Below, in pieces: positions 11,484 to 12,254 of a stretch of 12,254 bases of DNA. The translations under genes and the position numbers were made by a program. Origin of the DNA: Candidatus Aenigmatarchaeota archaeon. Lineage in GTDB: Archaea > Aenigmatarchaeota > Aenigmatarchaeia > GW2011-AR5. The stretch spans positions 1 to 12,254 of the forward strand of contig JACPJX010000019.1 in assembly GCA_016187365.1 (NCBI GenBank), in the 5' to 3' direction. The stretch's first letter is position 1. Each line of letters opens with the position of its first letter. The notes under the pieces are model-generated. The model was not told the origin of the DNA, searched no databases, and saw nothing but the letters and a program-made list of their open reading frames with translations.

Positions 11484-12254
11484 ATGCCTAGTAATATTGA
11501 CCTTCTGAAAGGCAAAATCAGGATGTATATCGAGGCCACTGGGGACGCCGGCATAAAAAATATCGGCCTGGATAGAGAAGACGATTTGCGCAGGGCGAGA
11601 AGGGCTCTTGCGGTATTTTATCATCCGGACAGGGCAAGAACTGGCGATCTGAGGACTGTATTGGGCAGAATTTCCGGGGATGTAAACAATATCCTGGATG
11701 ACATGATATTTTACAACACCAACAAACACACGCCTATAAACCAACTCAAAGTAGAGGACAGAGCCAGACTCAATGAAATCTCCAGAGACGTGACAAAGGA
11801 AGACATCAAAAGCGGGACGGAAGAGACAAAAAAAATGCTGGATGAACAGAAAAGACTCAGGTCAAGAAAACTCACCAAAAAAGAACTGGAAGAGGAAATA
11901 GAGGAAGAACGCATCGTGCAGGAGGTCAGAAGGCTGCGAAAAGCGCCTGAAAATCCGCAACATTCCGCAATTGGGCCTTTTGATGAGAAAGGGAGAAAAT
12001 ATAAGTCTGAGCCTTTTGAAGGTCAGACTTCTGGCCGCAGGACACTTGTTACACGGCCTTTCGGGGAGGGAAACAAAAAACATGAATCTGAACCTATGGG
12101 TGAAAAGGGAAGGCGATTCGCATCCGAGCCCATGGGAGAGAAAGGAAAAAGGTATGAATCAGAACCTATGGGCGAGAAGGGGAAGAGGTACAGGTCAGAG
12201 CCGATGTGGGAGCCTGAAGAGAAACCCCCGGAAAAACCAAAAGAAGAAAAAAAA
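11484..12254 (+). CDS. J-domain protein with 12-residue tandem repeats, partial at window edge
   Basis: An ATG at 11484-11486, 7 nt behind GGTG (11474-11477), opens a frame that stays open for 257 codons to the right edge. Residues 30-75 resemble a J-domain: helix DLRRARRALAVFY, the invariant HPD at 47-49, then helix TVLGRISGDVNNILDDMIFY. HPD stimulates the ATPase of DnaK-type Hsp70. The segment before helix II is short, so the J-domain is reduced. Residues about 95-160 are charged coiled coil. From residue 192 come four 12-residue repeats of the type PMGEKGKRYESE, with one earlier outlier at 165-176. It is not a classical DnaJ (no visible zinc-finger part here). Rather an Hsp70 co-chaperone of its own type; the C-terminus is unknown. 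Confidence 0.75.
   Translation, partial: MPSNIDLLKGKIRMYIEATGDAGIKNIGLDREDDLRRARRALAVFYHPDRARTGDLRTVLGRISGDVNNILDDMIFYNTNKHTPINQLKVEDRARLNEISRDVTKEDIKSGTEETKKMLDEQKRLRSRKLTKKELEEEIEEERIVQEVRRLRKAPENPQHSAIGPFDEKGRKYKSEPFEGQTSGRRTLVTRPFGEGNKKHESEPMGEKGRRFASEPMGEKGKRYESEPMGEKGKRYRSEPMWEPEEKPPEKPKEEKK
12057..12200 (+). repeat. tandem 36-bp coding repeats in the J-domain gene
   Basis: Four in-phase 36-bp units: 12057-12092 (diverged, PFGEGNKKHESE), 12093-12128, 12129-12164 and 12165-12200. The last three encode PMGEKG-[RK]-R-[FY]-x-SE. Synonymous codons differ between units, so the protein repeat is kept while DNA has diverged. A truncated unit, PMWE, follows. Confidence 0.85.

Noticed and set aside
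11450..11491. Short upstream frame starting ATGGTAATG before the J-domain gene
   Set aside because: It gives only 13 codons and overlaps the better supported ATG at 11484, which has a GGTG ribosome binding site; a regulatory uORF is possible but unsupported.

Overview
The window looks like a DPANN-type ultrasmall archaeon. Coding is tight and many genes appear leaderless, with a TATA-like box about 25 nt before the start codon. The genes are archaeal (aPelota, a TtuA/NcsA-type tRNA thiolase with its ubiquitin-like sulfur carrier, an ATP-cone nuclease). The tRNA genes carry bulge-helix-bulge (BHB) introns, many at non-canonical positions. Micrarchaeota-like lineages, or Thermoproteales, are the known places for such tRNAs; DPANN is my inference, not proven.

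Left part (1-2930). A nucleotidyltransferase with an AbrB-like N-terminus lies on the minus strand, followed by the start of a small coiled-coil gene that runs off the left edge. Divergent from it is an ATP-cone/PD-(D/E)XK nuclease. Two GTATATAC palindromes one helical turn apart sit at the nucleotidyltransferase promoter. Next is a minus-strand two-gene tRNA thiolation operon: sulfur carrier (2739-2927), then thiolase (1823-2737), 7 nt or less apart.

tRNA-rich part (2960-4712). Two tandem serine tRNA genes have no obvious ordinary layout because their bodies are split. tRNA-Ser(CGA) (2983-3195) has an anticodon-loop intron and a T-loop intron. tRNA-Ser(UGA) (3230-3627) spans 398 nt, with insertions in the D-loop, variable arm and T-loop. 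A small MscS-like membrane protein gene follows, then tRNA-Gly(GCC) with a roughly 17-nt variable-loop intron. A family of structured elements of about 80 nt recurs four times: in three of the serine tRNA insertions and once directly behind tRNA-Gly, where a 16-bp direct repeat flanks it.

Middle part (4712-8900). A coiled-coil protein, an AT-rich membrane-anchored orphan, an M14/AspA-like zinc hydrolase, tRNA-Leu(CAA) with three introns, aPelota, and a divergent helical orphan. The hydrolase start codon lies 3 nt behind the 3' end of tRNA-Leu.

Right part (8947-12254). A membrane-anchored beta-rich surface protein, a 68-residue coiled coil, a 284-residue orphan with a strong ribosome binding site, and a J-domain (HPD) protein with 12-residue tandem repeats that continues past the right edge.

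The most unusual content is the intron load: all four tRNA genes are interrupted, with at least nine insertions in total, three of which share one mobile-looking structured element.
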